64,000 nucleotides of DNA from a virus: the IMG/VR virus record IMGVR_UViG_3300042731_011014, positions 62,001 to 126,000 of that record. One strand, written 5' to 3'. This document shows, piece after piece, positions 62,665 to 64,000 of this stretch. Under the pieces are notes generated by a model. The model saw nothing but the letters and a program-made list of their open reading frames with translations, had not been told where the DNA came from and did not search any database. How positions within the stretch are numbered: the first letter of the stretch is position 1; each line of letters opens with the position of its first letter. Made by a program: the position numbers and the translations under genes.

Positions 62665-62988
62665 TTAGTGTTCACCTATGTGGTCCTCACCTAATTTATG
62701 AAGAATAACGCGGAGTATCCAGCACCATCCTGAACTAATAAATCCACATGCAACCAAATTGATGGCTGTAATATAAAAATCATCATGTGACTTAATAAAT
62801 TCTATATCTGGGACTTGTACATGCGGTATATTATAGGAACCAACTGCACTCACTAGTATGCCAACCCAAAACCCAAAACACATTGGACACCTGAACACTT
62901 GGAATCTCCTTAGCGGCTCAAATAGCTTGCCACCTGTTACGGAGTTTGTAATCCCAAAGCAAATCATCAAGAAAACAATAAAATTCAT
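62665..62988 (-). CDS. Small membrane protein, DUF1360-like
   Basis: 107 aa with hydrophobic segments at the N-terminus (FIVFLMICFGITNSVTGG), after a Cys motif CPMCFGFWVGILVSAVG, and near the C-terminus (AINLVACGFISSGWCWIL). The C-x-x-C-x-G-F-W phrase is typical of small phage membrane proteins of the DUF1360 kind. The start overlaps the previous stop by 4 nt. Possible role at the cell membrane early in infection; not established. Confidence 0.65.
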   Translation of the reverse strand: MNFIVFLMICFGITNSVTGGKLFEPLRRFQVFRCPMCFGFWVGILVSAVGSYNIPHVQVPDIEFIKSHDDFYITAINLVACGFISSGWCWILRVILHKLGEDHIGEH

Positions 62989-63221
62989 TTTATTCCTTTT
63001 TTTCGATCCTCAATTACCTCTTTTGGTACTTTTATAACCTGTTCTAGTGGCATTTTTATATGGTAGATATCGCCTTTATAATCGAAGACAATTTTCATGT
63101 ATTTTTTACCATCATATTTTATTGATGGTTTATATCTTTTGTCTTCGACGATATCAGCCGATATAGCAAAATCAATTACTTCCACATCGATTTTTTCTCT
63201 TTTTCTATCGTATTTCGACAT
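62985..63221 (-). CDS. Hypothetical protein, 78 aa
   Basis: Basic, all-beta-looking protein: KIDVEVIDFAISADIVEDKR, then YDGKKYMKIVFDYKGDIYHI and a helix EQVIKVPKEVIEDRKKG. No recognised family. Overlaps its downstream neighbour by 4 nt and its upstream one by 17 nt, so it belongs to the same transcriptional unit. Confidence 0.6.
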   Translation of the reverse strand: MSKYDRKREKIDVEVIDFAISADIVEDKRYKPSIKYDGKKYMKIVFDYKGDIYHIKMPLEQVIKVPKEVIEDRKKGIK

Positions 63222-63447
63222 AGGTTTTACAACACGATTTACTATGACCGATAGGTGGTATTTCCCATTTTTTTTTCGGCAGGTTTATGTGTTCAATTTG
63301 ACTTGGAAGTTCAATCATGTCGTCATCCCAGTTAGTCCTAATATCGTCTCTTTTTCTGAAAGGAATTTCTTCCTCTCTTTTGTGTGGGATCTCTTGCCCC
63401 GGTTTCTCTTGATTATATAACATATCCTTCTCGCAATTGTTAATCAA
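63205..63447 (-). CDS. Hypothetical protein, 80 aa
   Basis: Charged and proline-rich (EEIPFRKRDDIRTNWDDDM, PSQIEHINLPKKKWEIPP) with a Cys pair KSCCKTYVEIR at the end; likely largely unstructured. Overlaps genes at both ends (8 nt and 17 nt). Family unknown; it may be a short regulator or a minor virion component. Confidence 0.5.
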   Translation of the reverse strand: MINNCEKDMLYNQEKPGQEIPHKREEEIPFRKRDDIRTNWDDDMIELPSQIEHINLPKKKWEIPPIGHSKSCCKTYVEIR

Positions 63448-63850
63448 CCAGTGACGCTGGTTGCGGTATTGACTTTACTTTTTCCTTTATGTTTAATTTA
63501 ATTATCGAATCAATAGGATCACCATTGGACTTAGTTTCATGGTACATATCTATCACTTCAATTCTTTCTACATCAGCCAAAAAATACTTTAGCTCTTCCA
63601 GTTTTTGCTTAATATGAAGGGCTTTATCGTCATGCCATTTTGTTACCCATTGAGGGTTAGATCCGATACGCGATTCCTTTATTGAACTTTCCTCACTAAA
63701 ATATTCCCAATTCTTATCTGATACTGAAAAAATCAATTTAAGATCTCTATTACGTATTTTCAACTGTCCGCAATCATCAACCTCTGCCTCAAGTCCTTCT
63801 ACTTTTAAATACTTTTCAGATCCATGCATTTTTACAATAAACTTTTTCAT
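63440..63850 (-). CDS. Hypothetical protein, 136 aa
   Basis: KKFIVKMHGSEKYLKVEGLE, then EYFSEESSIKESRIGSNPQW and WHDDKALHIKQKLEELKYFL. An alpha/beta composition, no membrane or metal motif, not recognised. Start ATG 63850 overlaps the upstream stop by TAATG. Co-transcribed with the other small genes of the right-hand block. Confidence 0.6.
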   Translation of the reverse strand: MKKFIVKMHGSEKYLKVEGLEAEVDDCGQLKIRNRDLKLIFSVSDKNWEYFSEESSIKESRIGSNPQWVTKWHDDKALHIKQKLEELKYFLADVERIEVIDMYHETKSNGDPIDSIIKLNIKEKVKSIPQPASLVD

Positions 63851-64000
63851 TATCTCCGTCTCCTAGATCTAGCTGATGTGGCAGCCGATACCCTCGCAGA
63901 TTTGATTTTTTCTGTTTTAACTTGTTCTATTTCATGTTTCTTCAAACATATTCTCATGCGTCTGGAAACAGGCATTCCCATAATTGTATCATACTGCTGG
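63850..64000 (-). CDS. C-terminus of an unknown gene, 5' end outside window
   Basis: The frame read from the right edge gives QQYDTIMGMPVSRRMRICLK, KHEIEQVKTEKIK and a Ser/Arg-rich end RSRRRR followed by TAA, which overlaps the next ATG (TAATG). 49 codons are visible, no start. A basic tail suggests nucleic-acid contact, which is weak evidence. Identity unknown. Confidence 0.55.
   Translation of the reverse strand, partial: QQYDTIMGMPVSRRMRICLKKHEIEQVKTEKIKSARVSAATSARSRRRR

Overview
This window reads as part of the genome of a large, contractile-tailed double-stranded DNA phage (myovirus type) with an AT-rich genome. Every gene I can support lies on the minus strand, so transcription runs from high to low coordinates. 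Genes are tightly packed, with many 1-8 nt overlaps of the ATGA or TAATG type. No bacterial housekeeping genes, tRNA genes, CRISPR array, capsid genes or terminase genes are visible. The host cannot be named from the sequence.

Layout in transcription order. (1) 64000-62665: four small early-type or unknown genes plus the end of a fifth, including a membrane protein. (2) 62664-62070: about 600 nt of non-coding DNA rich in inverted repeats (three copies of a GTGACA/TGTCAC operator-like site, hairpins, a -10-like element), probably controlling the antirepressor-like gene at 62069. (3) 61287-48055: tail and baseplate core: 1660-aa tape measure, LysM-type protein, gpD-like hub, gpV/gp5-like spike, an HNH homing-type endonuclease, a small Ala/Met-rich protein, gp25-like wedge, a large baseplate J and tail protein I. 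(4) 48040-22397: an unusually long adhesin region: a 783-aa protein, four tandem paralogues of about 220 aa, two large related propeller/lectin-like proteins, two related Ig-like proteins, repeat-rich fibres, a multi-lectin protein, and a 1446-aa beta-helix tailspike. (5) 22388-9911: small membrane and zinc-binding proteins, more modular fibres and a patatin-like phospholipase; a relic resembling the end of an IS200/IS605 element lies at 21384-21724. (6) 9903-5199: a fibre with 17 repeats of a DGGxGDF...DSLHD unit, a zeta-toxin-like P-loop kinase, a nuclease-like gene broken by an in-frame TGA, a three-hairpin terminator-like structure and small structural or zinc-ribbon genes. (7) 5193-1: a signal-peptide/membrane protein, an isolated KptA/Tpt1 ADP-ribosyltransferase-type domain, an unknown gene, and a class II (adenosylcobalamin-dependent) ribonucleotide reductase.

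The most striking object is the reductase. The reading frame is open from 3935 to the window edge, but the enzyme sequence is interrupted by three in-frame inteins: one LAGLIDADG type, one HNH type, and a second LAGLIDADG type that runs off the edge. All three sit in the conserved catalytic core. The other main interest is the roughly 35-kb adhesin region, in which lectin-like, Ig-like and repeat modules are shared among neighbouring proteins and an entire gene has been amplified to four tandem copies. This suggests strong selection on host recognition.
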